This document shows, piece after piece, positions 26,631 to 36,949 of a DNA stretch of 64,000 bases. The translations under genes were made by a program, and so were the position numbers. Source of the stretch: Bacillus thuringiensis (GTDB taxonomy: Bacteria > Bacillota > Bacilli > Bacillales > Bacillaceae_G); assembly GCF_022095615.2 (NCBI RefSeq), contig NZ_CP155559.1, positions 1,299,501 to 1,363,500 on the forward strand, in the 5' to 3' direction. Positions within the stretch are counted from its first letter, which is position 1. The number at the start of each line of letters is the position of its first letter. The notes below the pieces were generated by a model that worked only from the letters and a program-made list of their open reading frames with translations, was not told where the DNA came from and ran no database searches.

Positions 26631-27062
26631 ATGATGGAGAGAATTTCATTATCAAATGTAGGAGTTACAAAGTTTCAAAAGTTATTAGGGCATAATCCAG
26701 ATCTATTACATTCATGGAGTATGGTAGAGAATACACTGTATAGTAAAGGAACTCTGTCGGCAGAGTTGAAGGAGCAAGTAAGAAGAACATTAGCGTACGG
26801 GAATGAATGTCCGTACTGTATGGCAAAGGGAAGGCCCGATGATATGCAAAAGGTAGAAGAAATGAGTGTCGCAGTTACTTTTGCACATATATTTGTTCAT
26901 GATAAAAAGGCAATAGATGATAATATGTTTCATGTATTGAAACAATATTGGACAGAAAAAGAAATTGTAGAGCTTTGCGCTTATATTTGTTTTATCACTG
27001 CGTCGCAACAACTTGGTTTTTTGTTTCAATTACAGCCGAATGAAGGAGAAAATGATGACTAA
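26631..27062 (+). CDS. Carboxymuconolactone decarboxylase/AhpD-like protein
   Basis: About 143 residues; ATG 26631 or 26634 follows AGGAGGGG. The CxxC redox pair with flanking residues (YGNECPYCMAKGRPDD) and the helical surroundings fit the AhpD/CMD fold. Likely a thiol peroxidase-type or redox protein rather than a true decarboxylase. Overlaps the next gene, indicating an operon. Confidence 0.75.
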   Translation: MMERISLSNVGVTKFQKLLGHNPDLLHSWSMVENTLYSKGTLSAELKEQVRRTLAYGNECPYCMAKGRPDDMQKVEEMSVAVTFAHIFVHDKKAIDDNMFHVLKQYWTEKEIVELCAYICFITASQQLGFLFQLQPNEGENDD

Positions 27063-27609
27063 TCAAATAGCGCTTATCATAATTGATGTACAAAAGGCGT
27101 TTCAATTACCATACTGGGGCGAGAGAAATAATCTTTTTGCTGAAGAAAACATGAGAATGTTATTAGAACAATGGAGAAAAAGGAAACGACCAGTTTTTCA
27201 TATTCAACATGTAAATAAAGAAAATGCACAGTCGATGTTTTATGAGGGAGCGGAAACGGTAAACTTTAAAGAAGAAGTGCAGCCACTACCAGGTGAAGTG
27301 ATTATTCAGAAATCTGTTAACAGCGCGTTCATTGGGACAAATTTAGAAGAGCAATTAAGAGAGAAGAAATGTCATACGGTAGTGGTTGTAGGATTAACGA
27401 CAAATCATTGTGTGGAGACTACGACACGAATGGCAGGAAATTTAGGATTTACAACGTATTTAGTGAGTGATGCGACGGCTACTTTTAACCGTAAAGGTCT
27501 AGATGGTAAAGATTATAGTGCAGAAGACATTCACAATATGACACTTGTAAATTTATATGAAGAGTTTGCTGCGATTGTGACGACAAAAGAAGTGTTAAAA
27601 TTATTTTAA
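27055..27609 (+). CDS. Isochorismatase-like cysteine hydrolase
   Basis: 184 residues from ATG 27055 (AAGGAG 6 nt upstream). Catalytic triad visible: Asp in LIIIDVQKAF, Lys in IIQKSVNSAFIGTNLE, Cys in VVGLTTNHCVETTTRMA. The branch is nicotinamidase-related; true nicotinamidase metal ligands are not obvious. Translationally coupled to the AhpD-like gene. Confidence 0.88.
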   Translation: MTNQIALIIIDVQKAFQLPYWGERNNLFAEENMRMLLEQWRKRKRPVFHIQHVNKENAQSMFYEGAETVNFKEEVQPLPGEVIIQKSVNSAFIGTNLEEQLREKKCHTVVVVGLTTNHCVETTTRMAGNLGFTTYLVSDATATFNRKGLDGKDYSAEDIHNMTLVNLYEEFAAIVTTKEVLKLF

Positions 27610-27694
27610 GAAAATAATTGCGATTTATGTAGAAAAAAATAAGAATATTTCGTATAATCTAAGTACAATCATTTTGAAATAGGGGTGGCATCAT

Positions 27695-28093
27695 ATGGAG
27701 CAAATTCCGGTAAAGAGAATAGAAGAAGTACTTGTTATAGCAGGGGACGATAAACAGAAGCAAAAGGAATTTTATGAATTGCTCTTATCTACTGAGTTTT
27801 ATGTTGCTGGTTCACTAGAAGCAGAGAACGGAGCAACAGAAGGAATACTTCGTTTGCGTCACTTCCAAGGAGAGGATAGATGGATCGTTCCGTTCTTTAC
27901 ACAAATGGAATTTGTAAAAGACGTGTTGCCAGAAGGAACACCCCTTATTACGATACGTGGGAAAGAGTTATTTGGTAGCATTGAGAAAGATGCTACAGCC
28001 GTATTAAATGTTGGTACTGATAGAAGTAAGACATTTATTCCAGAAGAAATTGCAGATATCGCATCTGGACGAATTTTTAATTACTATAAGTAA
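27695..28093 (+). CDS. SseB family protein
   Basis: 132 residues resembling the SseB N-terminal domain: EFYELLLSTEFYVAG, then RWIVPFFTQMEFVKDVLPEGTPLITIRGKELF. Domain function is poorly known (named from enhanced serine sensitivity). RBS AGGGGTG. Confidence 0.75.
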   Translation: MEQIPVKRIEEVLVIAGDDKQKQKEFYELLLSTEFYVAGSLEAENGATEGILRLRHFQGEDRWIVPFFTQMEFVKDVLPEGTPLITIRGKELFGSIEKDATAVLNVGTDRSKTFIPEEIADIASGRIFNYYK

Positions 28094-28122
28094 AAGGAAA
28101 AGCGGAATCGCTTTTCCTTTTT
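28093..28122. terminator. Bidirectional terminator
   Basis: AAAAGGAAAAGCG / CGCTTTTCCTTTT with loop GAAT. Confidence 0.85.
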
Positions 28123-29041
28123 AATTTGAATATGGAGTGGCTACGCCAGAAGAAATAGAGAGTGTTTTATTATTTGTACTTATGGTTGCTGTAGTTCCAA
28201 GAGGAATCCCGATGTTTGGACTTATATGCCCAATCGGTAAGCCGAATAGAACAGGTATATGATATGGTGCGAAATATTCATATAATATTGTTTGTAATGA
28301 TTGAGATGGTTTAGAAGGCGTGCAGTCGTGACAACTTGTAAAAATAACACCGCTACATTCATTAAACTTTCCAGATAAAAGTAGCTGATTTAACATACGA
28401 TCAACACGATACGGTTCTTCCCCAATGTCTTCAAGCAACAAAAGTTTATTCGCCGTATTTATCTCATAGGATGAACCAACTATACTCGTTAACACAGCTA
28501 AATTTCCTCCCGCTAATGTGCCTGTAACTGTACAGGAAGAGGTAGGTACGATACATTCTGAAGCAGATAAGATGGTAGAATACGGATGAAATAGTTGATT
28601 GAAAGAAGATAAAGAGAGAGAATCTACACCTTTTCCTAATTCTTCCACCATTGGACCGTGAAAAGTAACGAGCTTTGCATAACGTGAAAAGGCAGTATGT
28701 AAAGCTGTAATATCGCTATATCCCCAAAAGATTTTTGGGTTTTGCCTAATGATTTCATATTGAATGTGAGGGAGGAGACGAGCACTCCCGTAACCACCTC
28801 GTGCACAGAAAATGGCCTTTACTTCATGATTTGAAAATGCTTCATGTATATCATCGAGACGAACTTGATCACTTCCAGCTAAATATCCATATTTCTCATA
28901 AACACTTTTCCCGATTACTACAGATAAACCCATTTCTTGTAATAGGTTTACACCTTTTAATACATTTTCAATTGTTGGTGGACCGGATGGTGCAATAATC
29001 ATTACTGTATCACCTTGTTGTAACGCATTTGGATATATCAT
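28121..29041 (-). CDS. S66 family LD-carboxypeptidase
   Basis: 306 residues. N-terminal GDTVMIIAPSGP, CARGGYGSARLL and the nucleophile region FWGYSDITALH (catalytic Ser), later LLLEDIGEEPYRVDRML (Glu) and the C-terminal PIGHISPNIGIPLG (His). S66 enzymes trim LD-bonds in murein peptides, or act as MccF-type immunity proteins; the context does not decide. No signal peptide, so cytosolic. Confidence 0.9.
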   Translation of the reverse strand: MIYPNALQQGDTVMIIAPSGPPTIENVLKGVNLLQEMGLSVVIGKSVYEKYGYLAGSDQVRLDDIHEAFSNHEVKAIFCARGGYGSARLLPHIQYEIIRQNPKIFWGYSDITALHTAFSRYAKLVTFHGPMVEELGKGVDSLSLSSFNQLFHPYSTILSASECIVPTSSCTVTGTLAGGNLAVLTSIVGSSYEINTANKLLLLEDIGEEPYRVDRMLNQLLLSGKFNECSGVIFTSCHDCTPSKPSQSLQTILYEYFAPYHIPVLFGLPIGHISPNIGIPLGTTATISTNNKTLSISSGVATPYSN

Positions 29042-29156
29042 CGCTTTCAGCCTCCTTCACTTTCAATATATTCGCTTCCTATGAAGTTCAACCCTTGTAA
29101 AAGAAGGGTAAAGTTTGTCAAATAAAGAAGATATAAGGGGAATAGGAGGAGAAATG

Positions 29157-30251
29157 ATGTTTACAAGTCGCGTAATAGATCTATTACAAATTAAGTATCC
29201 CATTATTCAAGCAGGTATGGCAGGTGCTATTACGACGCCTGAGCTTGTTGCAGCTGTAAGTAATAGCGGAGGACTAGGAACGCTTGGAGCAGGCTATATG
29301 AGCCCTGAGCAAATTCGTGAAGCGATTTATAAAATAAGGGAACGAACTGATAAGCCTTTCGGTGTTAATTTACTGTTAACGAAAGAGGTACAGATAGAAG
29401 AAGAGAAAGTAAACTTGGCAAAGGTATTACTTAGCGGAGTGAATAGAGAATTCGGTATAGGGGAAGAAGAGACGATAAAGCTTCCCAAAAGCTATAAAGA
29501 ACAATTACAAGTGTTAATAGAAGAAAACGTACCAGCCGTTAGCTTTGCATTTCAAACGTTAGAAAAAGAAGAAATAGATGACTTAAAAAGAAGAGGAATA
29601 AAAGTCATCGGAACAGCTACTCATGTGAGAGAGGCGAGGGTACTTGCTGAATTAGGAGTAGACATTATTGTTGGTCAAGGTAGCGAGGCAGGAGGGCATA
29701 GAGGAACGTTTATTGGGAAAGAACAGGACGCTATGATTGGGACGTTTGCATTAATTCCACAGTTAGTAGCAGCAGTCCCGCATATCCCAATTGTTGCAGC
29801 AGGTGGTGTAATGAACGGACAAGGGCTTGTTGCGGCATTTACACTGGGGGCAGAAGCTGTTCAAATGGGATCAGCCTTTTTAACGAGTGAAGAAAGTATT
29901 ACGCATGATGTGTATAAAGAAGCAGTTTTACGTAGTACAGATACGAGTACAACTGTGACCCGTGCGTTTTCCGGGAAATATGCGCGAGGTATTCGTAATG
30001 AATTTATAGAGAGACATGAAGGGAAAGAAGAAGGGCTTCCAATGTATCCAGTGCAAAATGTATTAACCTCTAAAATACGCCAAGAAGCAGCAAAACAAAA
30101 TAAAGGAGAATACATGTCGCTTTGGGCAGGGCAAGCGTCATCGTTAGCACGAATAGAATCAGCTCAGCATGTAGTGGAGCGAGTTATGAAAGAAGCAGAG
30201 AACGTAATCGAACAATTACAACATATATATAGAAAAAGACCACTTGAATAA
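29157..30251 (+). CDS. Nitronate monooxygenase / 2-nitropropane dioxygenase-like enzyme
   Basis: About 364 residues; ATG 29157 is 7 nt after AGGAGG. FMN TIM barrel with the family motifs IIQAGMAGAITTPELVAAVS, GGLGTLGAGYMS, GQGSEAGGHRG and VAAGGVMNGQGLVAAFTLGAEAVQMGSAFL. Such enzymes oxidise alkyl nitronates; FabK enoyl-reductases are close relatives, so the role needs care. Confidence 0.85.
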   Translation: MFTSRVIDLLQIKYPIIQAGMAGAITTPELVAAVSNSGGLGTLGAGYMSPEQIREAIYKIRERTDKPFGVNLLLTKEVQIEEEKVNLAKVLLSGVNREFGIGEEETIKLPKSYKEQLQVLIEENVPAVSFAFQTLEKEEIDDLKRRGIKVIGTATHVREARVLAELGVDIIVGQGSEAGGHRGTFIGKEQDAMIGTFALIPQLVAAVPHIPIVAAGGVMNGQGLVAAFTLGAEAVQMGSAFLTSEESITHDVYKEAVLRSTDTSTTVTRAFSGKYARGIRNEFIERHEGKEEGLPMYPVQNVLTSKIRQEAAKQNKGEYMSLWAGQASSLARIESAQHVVERVMKEAENVIEQLQHIYRKRPLE

Positions 30252-30268
30252 TTCAAGCGGTCTTTTCA
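30234..30268. terminator. Bidirectional terminator
   Basis: AAAGACCACTTGAA / TTCAAGCGGTCTTT (one mismatch) between the NMO gene and dltD. Confidence 0.8.
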
Positions 30269-31444
30269 TTAGTTTGCTTTATAAAATTGTTGGATGGCTT
30301 CATCGATATAAACCCAGCCTTTCCAACCTAAGTGCATATGATCTTTTAAGAAGTATTTATCATATTCATGATTTGAGAAGTCGGCAATTGGATAGCCAGC
30401 TTTCTCAATTTGCTCATGAACTTTCTTGTAGTACAACTCGCGACGTTCTTTCGGGAAGCCAGCGTAATCGTACCAAGGACCTTTTACAGGAACAGAAATG
30501 AAGAGTGGTTTTGCACCAGATTGTTTTAATAAATCAAGCACAATTTGTAAATCTTCATATTCTGGCGATTGATCATAAGCATCATTTTTTAAGTAGCCTT
30601 CACGTTGCTTTAATTTCTTCTTGATTTTGCTGTTGAAGTAATCATCTTCGATACCATATTCGTTAGAACCTGATTCTACTGCACCCGTTTGATCTGCATG
30701 TTTACGAGCCTCGTCCCAATTCATTTGTTTTAATGAAGGGTCAAGTTTTTCTTTATGCGGTTTAATATCAAACATTGCTGTAAATAAATCTTTACGATCT
30801 AAAATGTTACGATAAATATAAGCGAAAGGTTTAGCAGCAAGTGCTTTTACTTTATGCTTTGTATCATCATAAACGATGCCTTCAAGCGAAATTTTTAATA
30901 AAGTTTCTTTTTTGACAATCTCAAAGTTTAATAAACGTTTTGCAATTTGCTTTTTCATTTCAGGCTTTAAGTCATCATTGAAAAGCAAGTGATAGCCTTG
31001 TTGTTTTGAAAAGTTAGGTGCAAAGTGTGTTTCATCAATACCTTGTGGTACAAACCATTGAGGAGAAAGAACGAATACCATTTTCTTATCCTTCAATTGA
31101 TCCATTGTAGATGCAAAGTTTAACACATGTACAAGGTCTTGTGTTCCTCCGCGTCCAAGTAGGAATGGTGTGAACCCTTCAGGCTTTACTTTGAAATAAT
31201 TTGATGGATGGAAAGCATCCATACGTGCGAATTCCGATGAACCGTACATCGGAAGGTATTTCGGGTCTGCTAACATCTTTTGCTGTAATATCATACTTTG
31301 AATCTTTTCTTCTTTTAAAGAAGTGGCAGCTTGTTCTACTTTTTCATCACTTAAAAGTGGAAGTAGGAAGCGCGTTGGAATAAGTAAGAATACAGCAAAA
31401 AGGGCCAATGCTAAAAGCATCGGACCAAATTTTGCTTTGTTCAT
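30269..31444 (-). CDS. dltD: D-alanyl-lipoteichoic acid biosynthesis protein DltD
   Basis: 391 residues with one N-terminal membrane anchor ([18 protein letters not shown]) and an extracellular SGNH-hydrolase-like domain: [11 protein letters not shown] holds the nucleophilic Ser, and [10 protein letters not shown] near the C-terminus gives Asp/His. DltD acts at the outer face in transfer of D-alanine to teichoic acid. Overlaps dltC by 4 nt; last gene of dltXABCD. Confidence 0.95.
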
Positions 31445-31680
31445 CGGATTTCTTCCAACTTCTTAATAACCATGTTTGGTGTAGCCCACTCGTCACGGTC
31501 AAAATCAGAAATAGAAACTTCAATATCTAAACGCTCTTGGAATTCAACTAATAAAGATACTACAGCGAAAGAATCAAGAATACCTTCTTCAAATAATTGA
31601 ACATCTAAGTTTTCTTTCACAATATCGTTTTCACATACTTCTTCTAAAATATCTAATACTTGCTCTTTGAATTCTGCCAT
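31441..31680 (-). CDS. dltC: D-alanyl carrier protein DltC
   Basis: 79 residues, acyl-carrier fold; phosphopantetheine attachment Ser in [12 protein letters not shown]. Carries D-alanine from DltA to DltB. RBS AAGGAG. Separated from dltB by 68 nt. Confidence 0.95.
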
Positions 31681-31748
31681 TTTTAAAATCTCCTTTATAT
31701 CCGAAATATATTATATGTGCAACTTCTTACTAGTATAAGAAGGGTGCA

Positions 31749-32915
31749 TTAAAAGTATCTGTTAAGGTGTCCAGAGAAAATGAGGAAACCGAAACATACA
31801 ACGTGGAACGTAATTACAATCGCAAGGACGTGTGTAAATTTATTGTTTGGCCAAAACTTATGCTTCTTGTTTTTTCGCTCGAAAATATCGAATAAAATAA
31901 ACAGTGCGGCATGATAGAGACCATAAATAACATACTGTGCAACAGCGCTTCCTTGGATGTGCCAAATCCCCATAATGAAGAAGTTTAAAAATGCACCGAT
32001 ATACGAAATTGTGTAACGGTTCTTAATTAACTTTTTCTTCGTTGCAAAAAAGACGAAACGCATGTAGATGAAATCACGGAACCAGAATGATAAACTCATG
32101 TGCCAGCGGTTCCAGAAGTCTTTAATATTACGACTAAGGAATGGCTTATTAAAGTTTTCTGGAGTTTTAATTCCCATCATGTAACTGATACCAATTACGA
32201 ATGCACTATAACCTGCAAAGTCAAAGAATAATTGCATGCTAGTAGCATACATAAAAATCGCATTAGATAAAAGTGTATCTTGATTGGCGAATACTGCCTT
32301 TACAAGATATGTTGTTATCAAGTGCGCGATTATAAACTTATACAGAAAACCTTGGAAAATACGGTTAAGCCCTGTATATAGTAACTTTTGATATTCCTCA
32401 GCACTAGGTGGCTTTTGAATATCTTTTTGGAATCTACGGTAACGATCGATAGGCCCACTTGAAATCGCAGGGAAGAATAAAACAAACTCCCAGAAATTAA
32501 AGAAGGAAAGTTCTTTAATTAAATTATCACGAACTTCAAAGACCATCTGTACAGCTCTAAATGTTACGTAAGACATACCTGCGAAAACAATAAAATGTAA
32601 TTCAGGTACAAATGGTGCGATTTTTGCCAAAATAAGTGGCAAAATCGATAAAATAACAGCTATACAAAACATGAATGTACTATTATTTTGTTTTCTTAAA
32701 ATTAAATAGCCTTTAATTAGGGCATATTGCCAAATAATAAATGCGGCTAACATAATCGCTTGCTTCGGTTTATCCGAGAAGATAATAGCAATCATGACTA
32801 ATGTTAAAACGGCATTATATTTACGCAACATTTTACCTTTTAATCCAGCTATGATAGTAGGTATTAATAAAATGCCCACTATAGCGAAAAAATAAAATGA
32901 TCCATATGCGGTCAT
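31749..32915 (-). CDS. dltB: MBOAT acyltransferase DltB
   Basis: 388 residues, multi-spanning. Conserved MBOAT parts: [32 protein letters not shown] and the catalytic His in [10 protein letters not shown]. Moves D-alanine from DltC across the membrane. Its ATG overlaps the dltA stop by 4 nt. Confidence 0.95.
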   Translation of the reverse strand: MTAYGSFYFFAIVGILLIPTIIAGLKGKMLRKYNAVLTLVMIAIIFSDKPKQAIMLAAFIIWQYALIKGYLILRKQNNSTFMFCIAVILSILPLILAKIAPFVPELHFIVFAGMSYVTFRAVQMVFEVRDNLIKELSFFNFWEFVLFFPAISSGPIDRYRRFQKDIQKPPSAEEYQKLLYTGLNRIFQGFLYKFIIAHLITTYLVKAVFANQDTLLSNAIFMYATSMQLFFDFAGYSAFVIGISYMMGIKTPENFNKPFLSRNIKDFWNRWHMSLSFWFRDFIYMRFVFFATKKKLIKNRYTISYIGAFLNFFIMGIWHIQGSAVAQYVIYGLYHAALFILFDIFERKNKKHKFWPNNKFTHVLAIVITFHVVCFGFLIFSGHLNRYF

Positions 32916-34426
32916 GCTGTAACCTCACTCAATAATTTTTTGCGATCTACCTTTCCATTTGGTGTCATAGGAATAGAAGATTGATACATGAATTTACGTG
33001 GAATCATGTAGTTTGGTAATCGCTCATTGAGTTCTTTTTTGATTGCAGATGTTAATTTGAATTCTTTTTCAAATGAATGTTCTCCAGGAACAACAACCGC
33101 TAATAAATAATCGTATTTTTCACCTTTTTTAATTGGAACGATAACTGCACCTTCTACGTAAGAACACGCACGAAGGTGATGCTCAATTTCTTCTAATTCC
33201 ATTCGATAACCATGCAGCTTAATTTGGAAATCAAGACGACCATTATAGAATAGAAGACCATTTTCAACATAGCCAGCATCGCCTGTTTTATAGGCGCGCT
33301 CACCGTCAATCATAGTAAATGCTTTTTCTGTTAATTCAGGGCTTCCTAAATATCCAACGCTTACGCTTGGACCGACAATTACGATTTCACCTTTTTCACC
33401 ATCAGGTGCAAGCGTACCATCTTCTTTCATAATAAGAAGGCGACAGTCTGATTTACAGTAGCCAACTGGAAGTGATTTGTATTGATCAAGCACTTCTTCT
33501 GTAACGTGAATACCTGTTACAGCGACAGTAGCTTCTGTTGGACCGTACGTATTCATAATTGTTGCTTTTGGGAAACGCTCAATTAATTTTCTAGCTACTT
33601 CATTTGGTAACACTTCACCGCAGAATAAGAATGTTTTCATATTCGGTAGCATACTCTCAGAGAAAGATGCTTCCATTAAACACATCTCTGCGAAAGAGGG
33701 TGTTGAAGTCCATACTTGTATATCCGATTGCTCTAAAGAAGCAAACAAGTCTTTTGGACGTGCAATCATATCTTTATCGATTGCCCAAAGTGTACCACCG
33801 GTTACTAATGATGGGTAAATATCCATGACAGATAAATCGAATGAGAAAGGTGCTTGGTTTAAGAATACTTGCCCTGTTTGTAAGTTGAAATCTTCTACAG
33901 CCCATTTTGTAAAGCTTACAAGGCAGTTATAAGTAATCTGAACCCCTTTCGGATTACCTGTGCTTCCTGATGTGTAAATAATGTAGAAGTTCTCATCACC
34001 TTTTACCGCATGTTCAGGATTTGGAGTGTTCCCTTTATGAGTAAAGAAAATATCTTTTAAGTTGTCTTCACTTACAATGCGAACTGGTAAATCAGTTACA
34101 GTTACTTCTGTTCCTGATAAAAGTAATTTCGCACCAGAATTTTCAGCGATACGTTGTACACGATCAGCTGGGATAGATAAATCTACAGGAATATAAGCAT
34201 GTCCAGCTTTTACACAACCTAAAAAGTTAATAATCATTTCAGGTTGCATATGGCCATACACCATAATTGGTGAACGATCATCTGGATACTCAGAAGAAAT
34301 CCAATGTGCTAACGCATCAGAATCTTCCTTTAATTGTTTGTACGTAATTTTCGCATCTCGCCAAACAAAAGCAGTTTGATCAGGCGTTTCAATAGCCCAC
34401 TTTTCAATTTGTTCTAATAACTTCAT
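32912..34426 (-). CDS. dltA: D-alanine--D-alanyl carrier protein ligase DltA
   Basis: 504 residues, adenylating enzyme: P-loop [34 protein letters not shown], and the C-terminal Lys in [13 protein letters not shown]. Activates D-alanine and loads DltC. Confidence 0.96.
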   Translation of the reverse strand: MKLLEQIEKWAIETPDQTAFVWRDAKITYKQLKEDSDALAHWISSEYPDDRSPIMVYGHMQPEMIINFLGCVKAGHAYIPVDLSIPADRVQRIAENSGAKLLLSGTEVTVTDLPVRIVSEDNLKDIFFTHKGNTPNPEHAVKGDENFYIIYTSGSTGNPKGVQITYNCLVSFTKWAVEDFNLQTGQVFLNQAPFSFDLSVMDIYPSLVTGGTLWAIDKDMIARPKDLFASLEQSDIQVWTSTPSFAEMCLMEASFSESMLPNMKTFLFCGEVLPNEVARKLIERFPKATIMNTYGPTEATVAVTGIHVTEEVLDQYKSLPVGYCKSDCRLLIMKEDGTLAPDGEKGEIVIVGPSVSVGYLGSPELTEKAFTMIDGERAYKTGDAGYVENGLLFYNGRLDFQIKLHGYRMELEEIEHHLRACSYVEGAVIVPIKKGEKYDYLLAVVVPGEHSFEKEFKLTSAIKKELNERLPNYMIPRKFMYQSSIPMTPNGKVDRKKLLSEVTA

Positions 34427-34438
34427 AACGTTCCCACC

Positions 34439-34585
34439 CTAGAATTCATTGTAAATAAATGTACTTGTGTTTGTATCATGGAATCCATACAACCAAAGTA
34501 ATGCAAATAAAATTGCAAGGTAATAAACCGTCTTTGCAACCCATTGTGTGAGTGGTTGAGACCATATCTCTTTTAATCTTTCCAT
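34439..34585 (-). CDS. dltX: DltX, small membrane protein of the dlt operon
   Basis: 48 residues from the ATG at 34585 (GAGAGGG upstream); a longer frame to 34630 lacks an RBS. One TM helix (TVYYLAILFALLWLYGF) and a C-terminal FIYNEF, matching the FxYxxF motif of DltX, whose Tyr takes part in D-alanine transfer with DltB/DltD. First gene of the operon. Confidence 0.9.
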   Translation of the reverse strand: MERLKEIWSQPLTQWVAKTVYYLAILFALLWLYGFHDTNTSTFIYNEF

Positions 34586-34913
34586 GTCTTTCCCTCTCTT
34601 AATGAAATAATAGCTCTTTGTAGGTATCATGTCCTACATTATTGTGAAAAAAACAAAATCCCACATTTTAGGTAAAAATAAGTCAAAAGGCTCTTTTCTG
34701 ATATTAGCACTAAATACTAAAAAAGAAAATCCCTAACTTAGCAATTATATTACATTCAGTATGAATTTGTAATGGGTTTGACATGTAAATAGGAAGTGGA
34801 TTGTGTGAATGTATAAAAGTGGTCTGGGAGAATGTATAGAAATGTAATATTTGTTTGAGTTTTTCATAGTTAATATATGAATTGTTAAAGTTTCATAAGA
34901 GGAGGAATTTCTG
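34586..34913. other. Divergent promoter region of dlt and the M20 gene
   Basis: 328 nt, AT-rich. TTGACA at 34778-34783 faces right but has no good -10 at normal spacing. No ORF or clear operator seen. It should contain the dlt promoter on the minus strand. Confidence 0.45.
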
Positions 34914-36083
34914 ATGAAGAGGATGTGGAAGGATCTCATTTCAGAAGAAAACATTATTAAATGGAGACAGCATTTTCATAAATATCCGGAATTATCATTT
35001 CATGAAAAAGAAACTTCACAATTTATATATGATACATTATGCTCATTTTCTTCTTTTGAAGTAACGAGACCGACGAAGTATAGTGTACTAGCAATTAAAA
35101 GAGGGACGGGACAAGGGAAAGTAGTTGCGATTCGAGCTGATATAGATGCTTTGCCAATTCAAGAGGAGACAAGGAAATCTTATACGTCTGTGAATAAAGG
35201 AATGATGCATGCATGTGGGCATGATGCTCATGCAGCTATTTTGTTAAGTACAGCAGAGGTGCTATCAAATATAAAGGAAGATTTTGTAGGTGAGATTCGT
35301 CTCTTCTTTCAGCATGCAGAAGAGGTGTATCCTGGCGGTGGACAAGAAATGGTTGAGGCAGGCGTGATGGATGGTGTTGATTATGTAATAGGTTTACATG
35401 TTATGTCAGGACTTGAGAGCGGGAAAATCGGAATTGCGTATGGGCCGATGATGGCGGCACCGGACGTATTTACAGTTGAAATTCAAGGGAAAGGAGGGCA
35501 TGCGGCGAGGCCAGAAGAAACGATAGATCCTATTGCTATCGGAGCACAGATTATTACAAATTTACAACATATCGTATCAAGAAATACAAGTGCTTTCATG
35601 CAAAGAGTTGTTTCAGTCACGCAGTTTCATGGGGGAATGGCTGATAATATTATTCCTAGTGCAGCAACTTTGATGGGAACTGTGCGCTCTTTTAATCAAG
35701 CGTTAAGGATAGAAGCAGAAGAGAAAATTGAGCAAATCGTGAAAGGAATTACAAAGGCACATGGAGGAAAGTATACATATACGTACCGATATGGATATGA
35801 TCCGGTTATTAATGATGAATATATTACGAAAGTGGTAGAAGAAAGTGCACTACATTTGTTTGGGAATGAGCGTGTTGTGAAGCTGGAACCTTCTATGGGA
35901 GGAGAAGATTTTTCAGCATATTTAAGAAAGGCACCGGGTTGCTTCATTAAATTGGGGACGGGGAATGAAAAGGTAGATACTTGTTATCCGCATCATCATC
36001 CAAAATTTGATGTAGATGAATCAGCTTTAATTTATGGAGTGGAATTATTTCTAGAGACGGCGATAAGACTACTAAAATCATAG
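34914..36083 (+). CDS. M20 family amidohydrolase
   Basis: 389 residues. Motifs: RQHFHKYPELSFHEKET, VVAIRADIDALPIQE, MHACGHDAHAAILL, FFQHAEEVYPGGGQEM, GGHAARPEETIDPI and MGGEDFSAYL, i.e. the metal-binding Cys/His/Glu set of the IAA-amino acid/hippurate hydrolase (M20D) group. It cleaves N-acyl amino acids; exact substrate unknown. RBS GAGGAGG. Confidence 0.9.
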   Translation: MKRMWKDLISEENIIKWRQHFHKYPELSFHEKETSQFIYDTLCSFSSFEVTRPTKYSVLAIKRGTGQGKVVAIRADIDALPIQEETRKSYTSVNKGMMHACGHDAHAAILLSTAEVLSNIKEDFVGEIRLFFQHAEEVYPGGGQEMVEAGVMDGVDYVIGLHVMSGLESGKIGIAYGPMMAAPDVFTVEIQGKGGHAARPEETIDPIAIGAQIITNLQHIVSRNTSAFMQRVVSVTQFHGGMADNIIPSAATLMGTVRSFNQALRIEAEEKIEQIVKGITKAHGGKYTYTYRYGYDPVINDEYITKVVEESALHLFGNERVVKLEPSMGGEDFSAYLRKAPGCFIKLGTGNEKVDTCYPHHHPKFDVDESALIYGVELFLETAIRLLKS

Positions 36084-36092
36084 AAAAGTATA

Positions 36093-36129
36093 AAAAAAGG
36101 CAACTGCGCTCTATCGCAGTTGCTTTTAT
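36093..36129 (+). terminator. Terminator after the M20 gene
   Basis: AAAAGGCAACTGCG / CGCAGTTGCTTTT hairpin. Confidence 0.85.
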
Positions 36130-36238
36130 TTCTTTCCGTCAGAGAGGGCTGAGAAAGAACTATGCTCATTTATAGTATATGAATAGCTAACGGACAAGCT
36201 TGTACATTTTAATCATTTTTTTAAAAATATTTATTGAC

Positions 36239-36295
36239 ATTGATAATCACTGTCAATTAATCTAAGGGTAGTTGAAATTGATAATTATTATCAAT
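36239..36295 (+). promoter_or_regulatory. Two Fur boxes
   Basis: ATTGATAATTATTATCAAT at 36277-36295 is a perfect 9-1-9 palindrome of the Fur type; ATTGATAATCACTGTCAAT at 36239-36257 is the same with two mismatches. They precede a small basic protein and a flavodoxin gene, both expected in iron-starved cells. Confidence 0.8.
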
Positions 36296-36309
36296 AGGAT
36301 GGATGAGAC

Positions 36310-36486
36310 ATGTTAATGAGAAAAAAATTTCACCTTCTGCGAAGGGGATTAAAAGATAAAAATAAAGATGTTGATCAGCATATGGAATGGCAACGAAATA
36401 TAATTCGTTCTGAATATGTAGATGAGAAGAGTACGCTTCCAACAGAAAAAGAGATCCAAGGTAAAAGGAGAGATTCAGTTGAGTAA
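36310..36486 (+). CDS. Small basic protein behind Fur boxes (58 aa)
   Basis: ATG 36310 (or 36316) follows GGATGAG; the frame runs to TAA 36484-36486 and overlaps the flavodoxin start by 8 nt, so the two are coupled. The product is Lys/Arg-rich at the N-terminus (MRKKFHLLRRGLKDKNKD) and has no TM. Short Fur-controlled basic proteins (Fbp type) act with the FsrA RNA in B. subtilis; size and control fit, but I see no clear sequence match. Confidence 0.6.
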   Translation: MLMRKKFHLLRRGLKDKNKDVDQHMEWQRNIIRSEYVDEKSTLPTEKEIQGKRRDSVE

Positions 36487-36925
36487 GTTAGTAATGATTT
36501 TTGCAAGTATGAGTGGAAATACAGAGGAAATGGCCGATCATATTGCGGGTGCAATTCGTGAAACAGAAAATGAAATTGAAGTTATCGATATTATGGATTC
36601 ACCAGAAGCTTCTATACTAGAACAGTATGATGGAATTATTTTAGGTGCTTACACTTGGGGAGATGGTGACCTTCCTGATGATTTCTTAGATTTTTATGAT
36701 GCAATGGATTCTATTGATTTAACCGGGAAAAAAGCAGCAGTATTCGGATCATGTGATTCGGCTTATCCGAAATACGGCGTGGCGGTTGACATTTTAATAG
36801 AAAAGCTACAAGAGCGCGGAGCTGCAGTTGTGTTAGAAGGACTAAAAGTAGAATTAACGCCAGAAGATGAAGATGTAGAAAAATGTTTACAGTTTGGAGC
36901 TGAATTTGTAAAACACCTTTCTTAA
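36479..36925 (+). CDS. Flavodoxin
   Basis: 148 residues from a TTG at 36479 with AAAGGAG upstream. FMN loops: FASMSGNTEEMADHI (phosphate), GAYTWGDGDLPDD and FGSCDSAYPKYG. Replaces ferredoxin as electron carrier when iron is scarce, consistent with the Fur boxes. Similar to B. subtilis YkuN/YkuP. Confidence 0.93.
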   Translation: MSKLVMIFASMSGNTEEMADHIAGAIRETENEIEVIDIMDSPEASILEQYDGIILGAYTWGDGDLPDDFLDFYDAMDSIDLTGKKAAVFGSCDSAYPKYGVAVDILIEKLQERGAAVVLEGLKVELTPEDEDVEKCLQFGAEFVKHLS

Positions 36926-36949
36926 TGGCAGAAGGGAGATGAAGAGCAA

